The notes under the pieces were generated by a model. It ran no database searches. It worked only from the letters and a program-made list of their open reading frames with translations, and had not been told where the DNA came from. A stretch of DNA of 34,185 bases, taken from the IMG/VR virus record IMGVR_UViG_3300030098_003533, positions 1 through 34,185 of that record; one strand, written 5' to 3'. Origin of the DNA: a virus. Positions 8,960-15,529 of this stretch are shown here, piece by piece (positions within the stretch are counted from its first letter, which is position 1; each line of letters begins with the position of its first letter). Position numbers and translations under genes: made by a program.

Positions 8960-9155
8960 GTTGAACTCCTTTCTCTGCATCAGCCATTGCTTCTAGTAAC
9001 ATTATCTTAGCTCTGTTTCTAATGCGCTTCCAGTCTTGACTAAAGTTCTCTTCATCCATTGTAAGTTCTAATTCAATATCAGCCCTTACAGATTCATACT
9101 GTCTACTTGTAGGTCTAGTAGCTCCAACCTTTACTTTAATCTTGTCCAGTTTCAT
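8949..9155 (-). CDS. Conserved-looking small phage-type protein
   Basis: 68 residues. The pattern KIKVKVGATRP...YESVRADIELEL resembles a small, widely scattered viral protein family of unknown role with a VKVG...ESVRVDVELE beta core and a C-terminal helix. The ATG at 9155 has GGAG 7 bases upstream. It overlaps both neighbours. Confidence 0.6.
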   Translation of the reverse strand: MKLDKIKVKVGATRPTSRQYESVRADIELELTMDEENFSQDWKRIRNRAKIMLLEAMADAEKGVQHGN

Positions 9156-9294
9156 CTTTACTCCTTTTCATAAATTGTTTATCTACAATAATGCCACAAT
9201 TATTACAATTAAGTATTAGACAATCATAAGCATCATCACTACTCCTAATAGTATCAAGTACCAGGGAACCACCACATTTTGTGCAACTAGTCAT
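9136..9294 (-). CDS. Small zinc-ribbon protein
   Basis: 52 residues. CTKC near the N-terminus and C30-N-N-C33 form the two knuckles of a zinc ribbon, with an extra Cys at 25. The C-terminal tail is basic and overlaps the start of the next gene by 20 bases. Function unknown. Confidence 0.55.
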   Translation of the reverse strand: MTSCTKCGGSLVLDTIRSSDDAYDCLILNCNNCGIIVDKQFMKRSKDETGQD

Positions 9295-9508
9295 TCAATG
9301 CTTTCTCCTCTACATCTAACCATTGCTTTACTTTGAGTATTCGTTCTACACGATACTTGTAGCGGTCTGCATCAGATAGTTTATCTCTATGATACAACAT
9401 TGCATCATTAACTGTGAATAGATGCTCTTTAAGCACGTCTGTGTCCATAGCAAATAGTTCGTATAGGTAATGCCTTTCGACACCCGTAGTTTCTTTCTTA
9501 CGTGGCAT
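9287..9508 (-). CDS. Hypothetical helical protein
   Basis: 73 residues starting MPRKKETTGV. The start at 9508 is preferred to one at 9535 because AGGAA precedes it and the overlap with the upstream gene is smaller. The protein is helical and charged with no membrane segment. No family recognised. Confidence 0.55.
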   Translation of the reverse strand: MPRKKETTGVERHYLYELFAMDTDVLKEHLFTVNDAMLYHRDKLSDADRYKYRVERILKVKQWLDVEEKALND

Positions 9509-9689
9509 CTTGCATTTCCTGTATTTCTTTTTCATAGGAATACATACTATCTTTGCTTGAAAGATAACTCAACGCTAATGAAATTGTTTTCCATGCTTTT
9601 TTGAGTTCTTGCTGGCTATCCAATGACCTTGTAAGATTTACAATGTCTTGGGCTATTTCTTTTGGTTTTTTTATTTGTTTTTGTTTCAT
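9498..9689 (-). CDS. Hypothetical helical protein
   Basis: 63 residues, Lys- and Gln-rich at the N-terminus, then two helices. AAAGGAG lies just before the ATG at 9689, and the start sits in the ATGA overlap with the zinc-finger gene upstream. No family recognised. Confidence 0.55.
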   Translation of the reverse strand: MKQKQIKKPKEIAQDIVNLTRSLDSQQELKKAWKTISLALSYLSSKDSMYSYEKEIQEMQDAT

Positions 9690-9853
9690 AGTTTCTCCTT
9701 TTCTATGTCTATCAAGAATATACTTACAGACTCATAACAGTCTGCGCATATTCCTTGAACGTTATTAATGATATATATTATACCATCTTTTGTAAGGTCT
9801 TCACCACAAGTATCACACTCGTCGGTAAAGTAATCTATCCATTTTCTTATCAT
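9686..9853 (-). CDS. Small four-cysteine protein
   Basis: 55 residues with CDTC and CADC knuckles about 20 residues apart, consistent with a zinc-binding fold, followed by a hydrophobic strand. It starts at ATG 9853 overlapping the stop of the nuclease gene (ATGA) and ends in an overlap with the next start. Likely cotranslated; function unknown. Confidence 0.55.
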   Translation of the reverse strand: MIRKWIDYFTDECDTCGEDLTKDGIIYIINNVQGICADCYESVSIFLIDIEKEKL

Positions 9854-10548
9854 TTCTTACTCCATTTCTTAGTAAGGCCAAATTTTAATCTATAATCTAC
9901 AACAGCAGTATGATTCATTTTAAATATCTTAGTTGCTTGTTTAACGTTGCCGCCATTTTTAAAATGTTTAACAAAAGTATGTTTAAATCCTTTCTTACTA
10001 GCACCATCATATTCTAATAATTTTTTAGTCAATGTATTTTTCTTACGAGTAAAACTTGATTTATTATTATTTAAAAATATATCTAATCCTATTTCTCTAC
10101 ATGGTTTAAATTTCTTATAAGAACTACAAACCATAAATTTGTTTTCAGGTTCTGTAAGTATCTGAACCATTAAATCGCCAGTTTTAGTTTTGCGTGTTCT
10201 TGTCTGATGTAAGTAGTTTTGTGGTATTATGTAAATTACATCTACACTATCGTCTTCTTTTAATCCTACACATATTGCATAATCAAATGCATCTTTAATA
10301 CATTGTCTCTTTTCAAATCTAAAACAATAGGTTTGTGTTTTACAATTTCTTTTACCATGTGGCTTTGAAGTTTTTATTTCAACTCTATGATTACGTTCCC
10401 ATAAATATAAGTCAAATGTTTTATCTATACTTACAGAGTCAATATTAATTTTAACTAACTCAGACTGTATATAGTATTCACCTAACTTACCTCTTAGTTC
10501 ACGGTCTTCCTTGCTTGCGTTTGTTTGTGTGTCATGTTTTTGTTTCAT
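9850..10548 (-). CDS. PD-(D/E)XK nuclease-like protein with C-terminal helix-turn-helix
   Basis: 232 residues. The N-terminal half has the nuclease-like core: Glu24 in GKLGEYYIQSEL, Asp46 in FDLYLW and the Glu57-Ile-Lys59 strand (VEIKTSKP). The C-terminus, about 190-228, looks like a helix-turn-helix: KQATKIFKMNHTAVVDYRLK. The combination suggests sequence-directed DNA cleavage or nicking. It is first in the leftward operon, with a TATA box centred 27 bases before the ATG. Possible roles are host DNA degradation, resolution of replication intermediates, or homing. Confidence 0.65.
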   Translation of the reverse strand: MKQKHDTQTNASKEDRELRGKLGEYYIQSELVKINIDSVSIDKTFDLYLWERNHRVEIKTSKPHGKRNCKTQTYCFRFEKRQCIKDAFDYAICVGLKEDDSVDVIYIIPQNYLHQTRTRKTKTGDLMVQILTEPENKFMVCSSYKKFKPCREIGLDIFLNNNKSSFTRKKNTLTKKLLEYDGASKKGFKHTFVKHFKNGGNVKQATKIFKMNHTAVVDYRLKFGLTKKWSKK

Positions 10549-10605
10549 GTTATCAGGCTTATAGCAACCCAGTATATAAGTATTACTATAAACCCATTAT
10601 CGTCG
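10549..10605 (-). promoter_or_regulatory. Leftward promoter of the nuclease/zinc-ribbon operon
   Basis: Read leftward, CTTATATACT is centred about 10575, 27 bases before the ATG at 10548, so the transcript is probably leaderless. CTATAA and GCC follow it, as in the promoters at 24003 and 25474. Upstream sits the composite element ATGGGTTTATAGTA (10584-10597, complement strand) next to CGACGATA (10598-10605). Confidence 0.65.
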
Positions 10606-10627
10606 TGAAACCTCTTTTTGGGCGTTG

Positions 10628-10712
10628 TTCTATGGGTTAAACAAAAAACCCTGTAGGCTCCTTTTTGTGTTATTTTATACATTTTAGCACTATTTCTATG
10701 GGTTAAACAAAA
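10628..10712 (+). repeat. Two direct copies of a 19-base repeat
   Basis: TTCTATGGGTTAAACAAAA occurs at 10628-10646 and again at 10694-10712, 66 bases apart. The core ATGGGTT is shared with the composite promoter element at 13473 and 10584. Likely operator or origin-type binding sites. Confidence 0.75.
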
Positions 10713-10909
10713 TATCCTATGTTGCCAAAATCAGGTATATTCAAGATATAAATTAAGAAATCAAATAAAATCAAATAATTATTAATTGATAAATTATAGT
10801 GAAATCTAAAACGATGTGCTAGAAGCGCCGCTATTGGCTTGAAATGGGTCTGGACTATGTTGGTACTCTGGGTTGCTATAAACCCTACTATCGGCCACGG
10901 AAACGTATC

Positions 10910-10925
10910 AGAAATCGATTTCTGT
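10910..10925. promoter_or_regulatory. Perfect 16-base palindrome
   Basis: CAGAAATCGATTTCTG is fully self-complementary and lies in non-coding DNA. A dimeric repressor site is the simplest reading. Confidence 0.5.
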
Positions 10926-11020
10926 ATTAGATTAATTACCCTACTTGTTAAATTGGATTTTGGATTTATCCTATGCGTACGATAAAACCGAGGATAAAGG
11001 CGAGCCTCAAGGCTAACGCT

Positions 11021-11064
11021 GATTAAATTAAAAATGGGGTCGGCGGACCCTAGAACCGCCGACG
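11021..11064 (-). terminator. Terminator of the 13.4-11.1 kb leftward operon
   Basis: GTCGGCGG (11040-11047) pairs with CCGCCGAC (11057-11064) across a 9-base loop. On the leftward strand the hairpin is followed by CCCATTTTTAATTT. A T-rich segment with TTTTTTT precedes it. It lies downstream of the gene ending at 11147. Confidence 0.6.
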
Positions 11065-11099
11065 ATAGAAAAAAAGTTTCTAGGTTTTCAGGGGGGTTC

Positions 11100-11126
11100 T
11101 GCTAGAGCTGCGCTGATTGCTCTAGC
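11100..11126. other. Hairpin after the leftward operon
   Basis: GCTAGAGC pairs perfectly with GCTCTAGC over a 10-base loop. On the leftward strand C-rich and then T-rich DNA follows, so it may act with the next hairpin as a tandem terminator or be part of a stable 3' end. Confidence 0.5.
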
Positions 11127-11146
11127 TACCGACGACAAAAGACCCA

Positions 11147-11569
11147 CTAATTTCCCCCGAATTTTTCAATAAACCAGTCTTCGAGGTCTTCGTCAATCCA
11201 TGCGTTTACTTCTTGCTCGATGTAGCAATAAACCGCCACTCCTTCAAGGCCAAGCTGGAAAGAATCGGGGTTCTTGAGTACCTCGTCAACGGTACAAATT
11301 CCCGCATCCTCGAAGGCTTCCATTAGGACTTGTTTATGGACAAACATTAGGGCTTCTAATTGGGCAGTATAAACAGGTACGGAACCGTCTATAATTTCGT
11401 GCAAAGTTCCATCATATTCCAGAACTTCAACTATACTGTATTTATCCATAGTTTCGTCTATTGAACCGTCTTTAAGATACAGATAAGAAATAGTGTCTTT
11501 TATTTCCTCGATAGCTGAACTTACAAGGTCGCTTAAATCGGTCTCAATTTCTACGGTATAAGTTCGCAT
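11147..11569 (-). CDS. Acidic hypothetical protein
   Basis: 140 residues, strongly acidic. The segment LHEIIDGSVPVYTAQLEALM recalls a conserved phage and plasmid family of unknown function with a HEI.D.SVPVYT core. The C-terminus ends in an acidic helix (EQEVNAWIDEDLEDWFIEKF). The charge could suit a DNA mimic or inhibitor, but nothing proves that. AAAAAGGAGGTGA lies before the ATG, a strong ribosome binding site. Last gene of the operon. Confidence 0.7.
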   Translation of the reverse strand: MRTYTVEIETDLSDLVSSAIEEIKDTISYLYLKDGSIDETMDKYSIVEVLEYDGTLHEIIDGSVPVYTAQLEALMFVHKQVLMEAFEDAGICTVDEVLKNPDSFQLGLEGVAVYCYIEQEVNAWIDEDLEDWFIEKFGGN

Positions 11570-12756
11570 TATTTCACCTCCTTTTTGACTTCTCCTTTTG
11601 TAACTAAAATTAACGGTTTTTCGTATAATTTATATTTCTCGTTGTGGCGGTGCCTTGAGTGGTTAGTTCTCATCACAATGTCCTGTAGGGTCTGCGGGTC
11701 ACTTAGAGCCTCTATTTCGCCGTTTAACGCCTTGTTTTCGAGCCACTGGCGCCAAGTCTGCCCATATCTCGAGTGCTGGAGTAAAGAACCGCAGTTAAAG
11801 ACGTCCCATTTTGCAGCATCTCCGCCGTGTTCATATTCTCCGTCATGGCGATGCATTGCAATAGTCCAGCCTGATAAAATCCGAGAATCTCGGTCATACT
11901 CTCCGTCATTCTTACCAAATCTTAATTTAAAATCCATTAGAAAAGTTAAGAAATCTTGATATCTAAAATCTGCTAATTTTCTTAAACTTATTTCTCTTAA
12001 TTTCTCTTCAGGTATTCCGTTATAACAGCGGCTTAATTCCCAAGGAAAATTTAACGAATCATCGAGGCGGTCTAATTCCTCCATTATAGGCTCAAAAGCT
12101 CTTAACCATTCCTTAGCGTAAGCCATAGCCTCGAAAGCGTTCTCTCGGTTTTTCTCTGGGATATACTTATAATTTCCGTGCCTGTCCCTGTAGGTGGCTA
12201 ATCGTCTATAGTATCCCTTTCCTATTGAAAGCTCTACACCTTCGATTAATTCCCTCATGGCAGTTTTACGAACAGAAAAAGCAGCTTTAAACCCGATATA
12301 CTCCTCTATTCCTTTAGCCAAAATTTCCCTATTGTCCATGTCTTCCCGATACTGTAAACGCTCCGTTTCATTAGCTGCGTATTTTTCCAAATCTTCCTTT
12401 AAATCGTTGCTGAAAGTTTGAATAAATAAATCTTTCAAATCGTCGAGTTTTAGCTTATGAGTCCAAGAGTAATAAGGCCAATTCGAAATCTCCTTACTTA
12501 CAAAACCAAGACCAATTAAAAAATCAGTACTTAGTTTCCTTTCTTCCTCATAATTTAAGTCTTCTTTATGTTCGTCCATTTTAGGATATTTGTAATCCAT
12601 AAAAAAGCGCCTAAATCTTTTGGCTAAATCGGTCTTCTTTTTGATGTAAGTTAAACCTCCTAGTGGATTGTCTAAAACTTCGGGTTTTTCGTTCCAGCTT
12701 GACTGGTGGAAAATAAGCCCGTTAATCTCAATCTTTCCGTCGTCGGTCCAGTTCAT
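11569..12756 (-). CDS. Large unknown protein of the leftward operon
   Basis: 395 residues, soluble, charged and mainly helical, rich in Arg, Lys, Glu and Trp/Tyr. Late segments contain SGWTIAMHRHDGEYEHGG and a stretch with NHSRHRHNEKY, so clustered histidines and acids could form a metal site. No known nuclease, polymerase, helicase or protease motif is visible. AGGAGGTC precedes the ATG at 12756, which overlaps the upstream stop (ATGA). As the largest leftward protein it is the best candidate for a replication initiator or host-takeover factor, by position only. Confidence 0.7.
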   Translation of the reverse strand: MNWTDDGKIEINGLIFHQSSWNEKPEVLDNPLGGLTYIKKKTDLAKRFRRFFMDYKYPKMDEHKEDLNYEEERKLSTDFLIGLGFVSKEISNWPYYSWTHKLKLDDLKDLFIQTFSNDLKEDLEKYAANETERLQYREDMDNREILAKGIEEYIGFKAAFSVRKTAMRELIEGVELSIGKGYYRRLATYRDRHGNYKYIPEKNRENAFEAMAYAKEWLRAFEPIMEELDRLDDSLNFPWELSRCYNGIPEEKLREISLRKLADFRYQDFLTFLMDFKLRFGKNDGEYDRDSRILSGWTIAMHRHDGEYEHGGDAAKWDVFNCGSLLQHSRYGQTWRQWLENKALNGEIEALSDPQTLQDIVMRTNHSRHRHNEKYKLYEKPLILVTKGEVKKEVK

Positions 12757-12971
12757 TCTTTGACCTCCTTGTTTAGGTGTTTCCAGTTAAGGTGTAAATC
12801 TCCCGCTAGGTCCATCAATAAACGGCTAACTTCGTGCTTAGCTTCGTCGCCCATTTCGTCCAGTCTAGAGCTAAAAGATTGACACACTTTTTCAGCGTCA
12901 GCTTTTAGGTTATTTATTGGGGTTCTTATCCAGTAAGATAAACCAATAACAGAGCATTCTTTTCTATTCAT
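12753..12971 (-). CDS. Hypothetical helical protein
   Basis: 72 residues. A short beta start (SVIGLSYWIRTP) is followed by two amphipathic helices. GGAGGTG lies before the ATG at 12971. It overlaps the next gene by four bases. No family recognised. Confidence 0.65.
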   Translation of the reverse strand: MNRKECSVIGLSYWIRTPINNLKADAEKVCQSFSSRLDEMGDEAKHEVSRLLMDLAGDLHLNWKHLNKEVKE

Positions 12972-13109
12972 TTATTCACCTCCTTTTATGTAATAAACCG
13001 CAGTTTCGAAATCTTCAGCGGTTGCCTCTAATCCTGATTCTTTCAAATCTGGTATTAAATTTGTCTCTAAATATTCGACAAAATCGGCTTTATTTTCCCA
13101 ATTAAACAT
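12972..13109 (-). CDS. Small conserved-looking acidic protein
   Basis: 45 residues. The pattern DFVEYLETNLIPDLKESG...ATAEDFETAVYYI resembles a small phage protein family of unknown role. The last codons, GGA GGT GAA, double as the ribosome binding site of the following gene. Its own ATG at 13109 is preceded by GGAGGTGAATA. Confidence 0.6.
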   Translation of the reverse strand: MFNWENKADFVEYLETNLIPDLKESGLEATAEDFETAVYYIKGGE

Positions 13110-13223
13110 TTATTCACCTCCGAGGGTAAACTCTGGATAGTTAGAAGCGCAGAACTTACAAAGTAATTTTGTAGTATAGAAACTAATCTTTCTAGGATTA
13201 CAATTTAAGCACGGTTTAACCAT
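13110..13223 (-). CDS. Tiny zinc-binding protein
   Basis: 37 residues with CLNC and CKFC knuckles about 14 residues apart, and a basic middle. GGAGGC lies before the ATG at 13223. The C-terminal GGE again encodes the binding site for the next gene's start. Function unknown. Confidence 0.55.
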   Translation of the reverse strand: MVKPCLNCNPRKISFYTTKLLCKFCASNYPEFTLGGE

Positions 13224-13225
13224 TC

Positions 13226-13378
13226 TTAGAGCCTCCTTTCATAGGTCCTAAAGACTGGGTCCCATCGGTAGAGCCTAGACTCTCCGAATATCTGGCACTC
13301 CTCAAAGAAGTTTGCGAGTTCATCGGCTCGGCCCTCATTGCTGACATATTCATTTATGTTTGTTTGTATTTGTGACAT
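13226..13378 (-). CDS. Small first protein of the leftward operon
   Basis: 50 residues starting MSQIQTNI. The core SNEGRADELANFFEECQIFGESRLYRWD is recognisably of a small viral family of unknown function. An upstream ATG at 13408 lies inside the TATA-box region, so the start at 13378 is preferred; the TATA box is centred about 20 bases before it. Confidence 0.6.
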   Translation of the reverse strand: MSQIQTNINEYVSNEGRADELANFFEECQIFGESRLYRWDPVFRTYERRL

Positions 13379-13387
13379 AATTTTTGT

Positions 13388-13410
13388 CCTCACTATATAG
13401 TAAATCAAAA
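13388..13410 (-). promoter_or_regulatory. Leftward promoter of the 13.4-11.1 kb operon
   Basis: Read leftward, GATTTACTATATAGTGAG contains a TATA box centred near 13398, close to the start codon at 13378. The spacing is a little short for a strictly leaderless start, so the box at 13488-13505 may also contribute. Confidence 0.5.
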
Positions 13411-13460
13411 AGTAGCATTTCTCTTATAATAGGTGAAAAGACCCTATTTTTAGGCTGTTT

Positions 13461-13505
13461 TATCGTCGACAAATGGGTTTATAGTATCCTATATAAAGAA
13501 ACAAG
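13461..13505. promoter_or_regulatory. Composite element with TATA boxes
   Basis: TATCGTCG (13461-13468) and ATGGGTTTATAGTA (13473-13486) are followed by CTATATAAAG. Read leftward, TTTCTTTATATAGG then CTATAAACCC has the same TATA/CTATAA/CCC order as the other promoters. The 14-base block recurs inverted at 10584-10597. Confidence 0.55.
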
Positions 13506-13712
13506 GTTTTTTGGCTGTTTTTAGCGATTCGGCAAAATGTGTATTTTTTGGTCCGCTCATAGGTTAGAGCTTATCTCTATGCTTAAACACTAAAAAAATT
13601 TTAAACCTCTTTCTTAAGCTAAACGCTAGAAGCAACATTTTAGAAAAATGCAGTTATAGAGGATAGCCCCTTTTTTTCTCTTTTAATACTGCCACATTTT
13701 TTTAGAGGCCTT

Positions 13713-13860
13713 CTATTAAATAAACTATATAGGTTTATGCTTAAATTAGGACTTAGTATTTAAATAAACTAAAGCCTCATTTTTAGAAACTCATTTTTAT
13801 TTATATAAGCAGCTCTTCAGAGCCTTTTAAAATTTGGCACCTCTATTTAAAGAAACTAAG
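13713..13860. repeat. AT-rich iteron-like repeats
   Basis: Related copies lie at 13713-13730, 13756-13774 and 13843-13860, with a fourth relative at 13489-13505. The shared core is TATTTAAA(T/G)AAACTA. Read leftward they look like AGTTT(A/C)TTTAAATA, so they could be promoter elements or initiator-binding iterons. Confidence 0.5.
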
Positions 13861-14149
13861 AAAACCCAAAAAAAGCCCAAGCACAAAAGCAGGTAAATAT
13901 TAACCTATCAAAAATAATACACTAATTCCAGTATTTACCGACGATAGAAAAACCCCAAAAGTACCAATAAACGAAAACTTACAGAATTAACAACTTTAAC
14001 AATAGAAACAATAGATAGAATAGTAAGAGATACAATAATCATTTAGAGCCAAAGAAAGCCCCTAAGATTTAACAAAATAATAGAATCCCAAAAGTACCAT
14101 TAGTTTAATTCAAATTACTATAAACCTTCAAGCTCAAAATAATTAAAAT

Positions 14150-14250
14150 ACATCACCGAGAGGCGCTATCGTCTAAGGTTCTCTTCGGGCGGGAGAGGTG
14201 GCGGGGTTCCATGTCAAGGGGTACGGGTACTGGTTCTGAGGTAGGTAATC
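14150..14250. other. GC-rich island, possible structured RNA
   Basis: About 100 bases from ATCACCGAGAGGCGC to GGTTCTGAGG are far richer in G and C than the surrounding AT-rich DNA. Short complementary blocks (CTCT/AGAG around 14182-14198, GTAC repeats at 14221-14230) could pair. No tRNA cloverleaf could be drawn and no long reading frame is present. Confidence 0.35.
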
Positions 14251-14299
14251 TATATTTTTTCTAATGTTTTGAAACGTGAGCTGCTAATTTTTTTTTTGG

Positions 14300-14334
14300 A
14301 GTAGGTTTATATTGAGGGGGCTTATAGTGACCTT
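14300..14334 (+). promoter_or_regulatory. Rightward promoter of the packaging/modification operon
   Basis: GGTTTATATTG at 14304-14314 is centred about 26 bases before the ATG at 14335, with CTTATAG between them. This fits a leaderless archaeal transcript. A T-run at 14287-14297 just upstream may end other transcripts. Confidence 0.6.
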
Positions 14335-14529
14335 ATGGTAGGATATGCTAAAGACAAGCCAAAGCCAGAGACACACTTGCTTAGTGTGGGAAGGCATGAG
14401 GATAGGATAGAGACGTTGAGTACGATACGAGAGATTGCGAAGAAAGAAGGCACTAGTATGCAGGAACAGTTATGGGATGCATTGTGGGCTTATGCACAGT
14501 TGAAGAAGGGTTTGTTGAATGACGACTGA
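14335..14529 (+). CDS. Small protein, possibly ribbon-helix-helix
   Basis: 64 residues. The segment IETLSTIREIAKKEGTSMQEQLWDALWAYAQL looks like the two helices of a ribbon-helix-helix DNA-binding protein, with a short strand (THLLSVG) before it. If so it would autoregulate the rightward operon it leads. The start is supported by the TATA box 26 bases upstream. The overlap with the next gene is 11 bases. Confidence 0.6.
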   Translation: MVGYAKDKPKPETHLLSVGRHEDRIETLSTIREIAKKEGTSMQEQLWDALWAYAQLKKGLLNDD

Positions 14530-15100
14530 TAAACGCAAGAAGTTGTTGCAGCAGATGAAGGGCATGAGTATTGCTGATGCAGTTGTTGAGAAGAAGCCTG
14601 AAAAGAAGAAGGTTTATGGTATGGCAGTTAGAAATGCAGCTATGGAATTGTATTTGCAGGGCATAGATATGCGGCAGATTGCAGAAGAGTTGGCGTTACG
14701 TTTTGACGAGGTTAAGAAGATAGACCAAAGTACGATTAGTGGTTGGGCTAGGAAGCATGGTTGGGATGAGATAAAGGGTGAGGTTCAGTATGAGATTATC
14801 CAGGAGACTAAGCACAGGGTCAAGGATTACATTGGCAAGCAGTTAGGAGAGATAGAGGAAGTTCGTCAGGAGTATTTGGAGAGGATGCGAAGTAAGGAAG
14901 GCACGGACATAAGGGGCCATGAGTTTGCGAAGTTGACAGAGATGCAGAGTAAGTTGCAGGCGTTGAATGCAGATAGAGAGGGAGTTGTTGAGCATATTAG
15001 CAAGTGTATAGAGTATGCATTGGATGAGAGTGAGATGCCTATGAAGGTGAGGCAGAAATTTTTGATGGCGTATGTTAGTAGATTGGAGGAAGGCATATGA
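14519..15100 (+). CDS. Putative terminase small subunit
   Basis: 193 residues. An N-terminal helix-turn-helix (about 35-75) with AMELYLQGIDMRQIAEEL...IDQSTISGWARKHGWDEIK closely follows the DNA-binding domain of phage small terminases. Coiled-coil helices follow (KHRVKDYIGKQLGEIEEVRQEYLERM), as needed for ring oligomers. It would recognise viral DNA and load the large subunit. The large terminase gene is 3 kb downstream, further than usual, with small accessory genes between. Confidence 0.65.
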   Translation: MTTDKRKKLLQQMKGMSIADAVVEKKPEKKKVYGMAVRNAAMELYLQGIDMRQIAEELALRFDEVKKIDQSTISGWARKHGWDEIKGEVQYEIIQETKHRVKDYIGKQLGEIEEVRQEYLERMRSKEGTDIRGHEFAKLTEMQSKLQALNADREGVVEHISKCIEYALDESEMPMKVRQKFLMAYVSRLEEGI

Positions 15101-15342
15101 GTGATAAGGTTTGGAAGAAGGGGCATGTTTGGACAGAGAAGCATTTGAAGGCGAACGTGCGCTTGGTAGAGGTTAGAAATTTTGCAAAACGCAAGATGGC
15201 AGATTTGAAAGAAGACATACACGATTTGCATGTATGGGCACCTATGGGTGATGCTGAGATGAAGGCATTTTTGACTGGTTATCATGGTGCTATGGATGAT
15301 TTACAGAAGTGGGTTATGGAGAGTGTTAGTGATGGTGAATAG
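15097..15342 (+). CDS. Hypothetical protein
   Basis: 81 residues, helical, with basic N-terminus and acidic end. GGAGGAAGG lies before the ATG, which overlaps the upstream stop (ATGA). A central WAPMGDAEMKAFLTGYHGAMDDL segment is predicted helical. No family recognised. Confidence 0.6.
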   Translation: MSDKVWKKGHVWTEKHLKANVRLVEVRNFAKRKMADLKEDIHDLHVWAPMGDAEMKAFLTGYHGAMDDLQKWVMESVSDGE

Positions 15343-15529
15343 TTTAGATATGTGGGCAGTTCAGTTGAATGAGTTGATTCAGCATGCTATTAAGATACGT
15401 AATGAGAATGTTATGGAGTATAAGGACAAGGAGTTAGAGGCATTTGAGACAGGTTTGAATATATTTACGTTATTGATGAAGGAGATGCTTAAGGACATGA
15501 TGGAAGAGAGGAGTCATGAATATGACTAG
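15332..15529 (+). CDS. Hypothetical helical protein
   Basis: 65 residues starting MVNSLDMWA. An in-frame start at 15284 would overlap the upstream gene by 59 bases, so ATG 15332 with an 11-base overlap is preferred. It is one long charged helix ending MMEERSHEYD. No family recognised. Confidence 0.55.
   Translation: MVNSLDMWAVQLNELIQHAIKIRNENVMEYKDKELEAFETGLNIFTLLMKEMLKDMMEERSHEYD

Larger units (their letters stand above)
10549..11146. other. Non-coding spacer between two leftward operons
   Basis: About 600 bases without a convincing gene. It holds the nuclease-operon promoter at the left, two copies of a 19-base repeat, an AT-rich stretch around 10740-10800, a 16-base palindrome at 10910-10925 and two strong hairpins near 11040 and 11100. 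The longest short frame, 10844-10930 (+), encodes 28 unremarkable residues and is not called. Confidence 0.7.
13409..14334. other. Divergent control region, candidate origin
   Basis: A 0.93-kb AT-rich stretch with no convincing gene lies between diverging operons. It holds at least four related AT-rich repeats, several TATA-like boxes, the motif TATCGTCG at 13461-13468 and its complement at 13939-13946, a repeated CCCAAAAGTACCA (near 13957 and 14088), a small palindrome near 13812, and a GC-rich island at 14150-14250. This organisation is what a replication origin plus promoter hub would look like, but no experimental signal can be read from sequence. Confidence 0.6.

Noticed and set aside
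10844-10930. 28-codon rightward frame in the spacer
   Set aside because: No ribosome binding site, no TATA at the right distance and no recognisable pattern; spacer is better explained by regulatory sites.
11585-11959. Rightward frame inside the large leftward gene
   Set aside because: Shadow of the 395-residue protein on the other strand; no promoter, no ribosome binding site and unlike-protein composition.
14150-14250. Possible tRNA gene in the GC-rich island
   Set aside because: GGTTCC-like words are present but no acceptor, anticodon and T arms could be paired together.
14866-15285. 139-codon leftward frame across small terminase and next gene
   Set aside because: Opposite to well-supported overlapping rightward genes; composition of a mirror frame.
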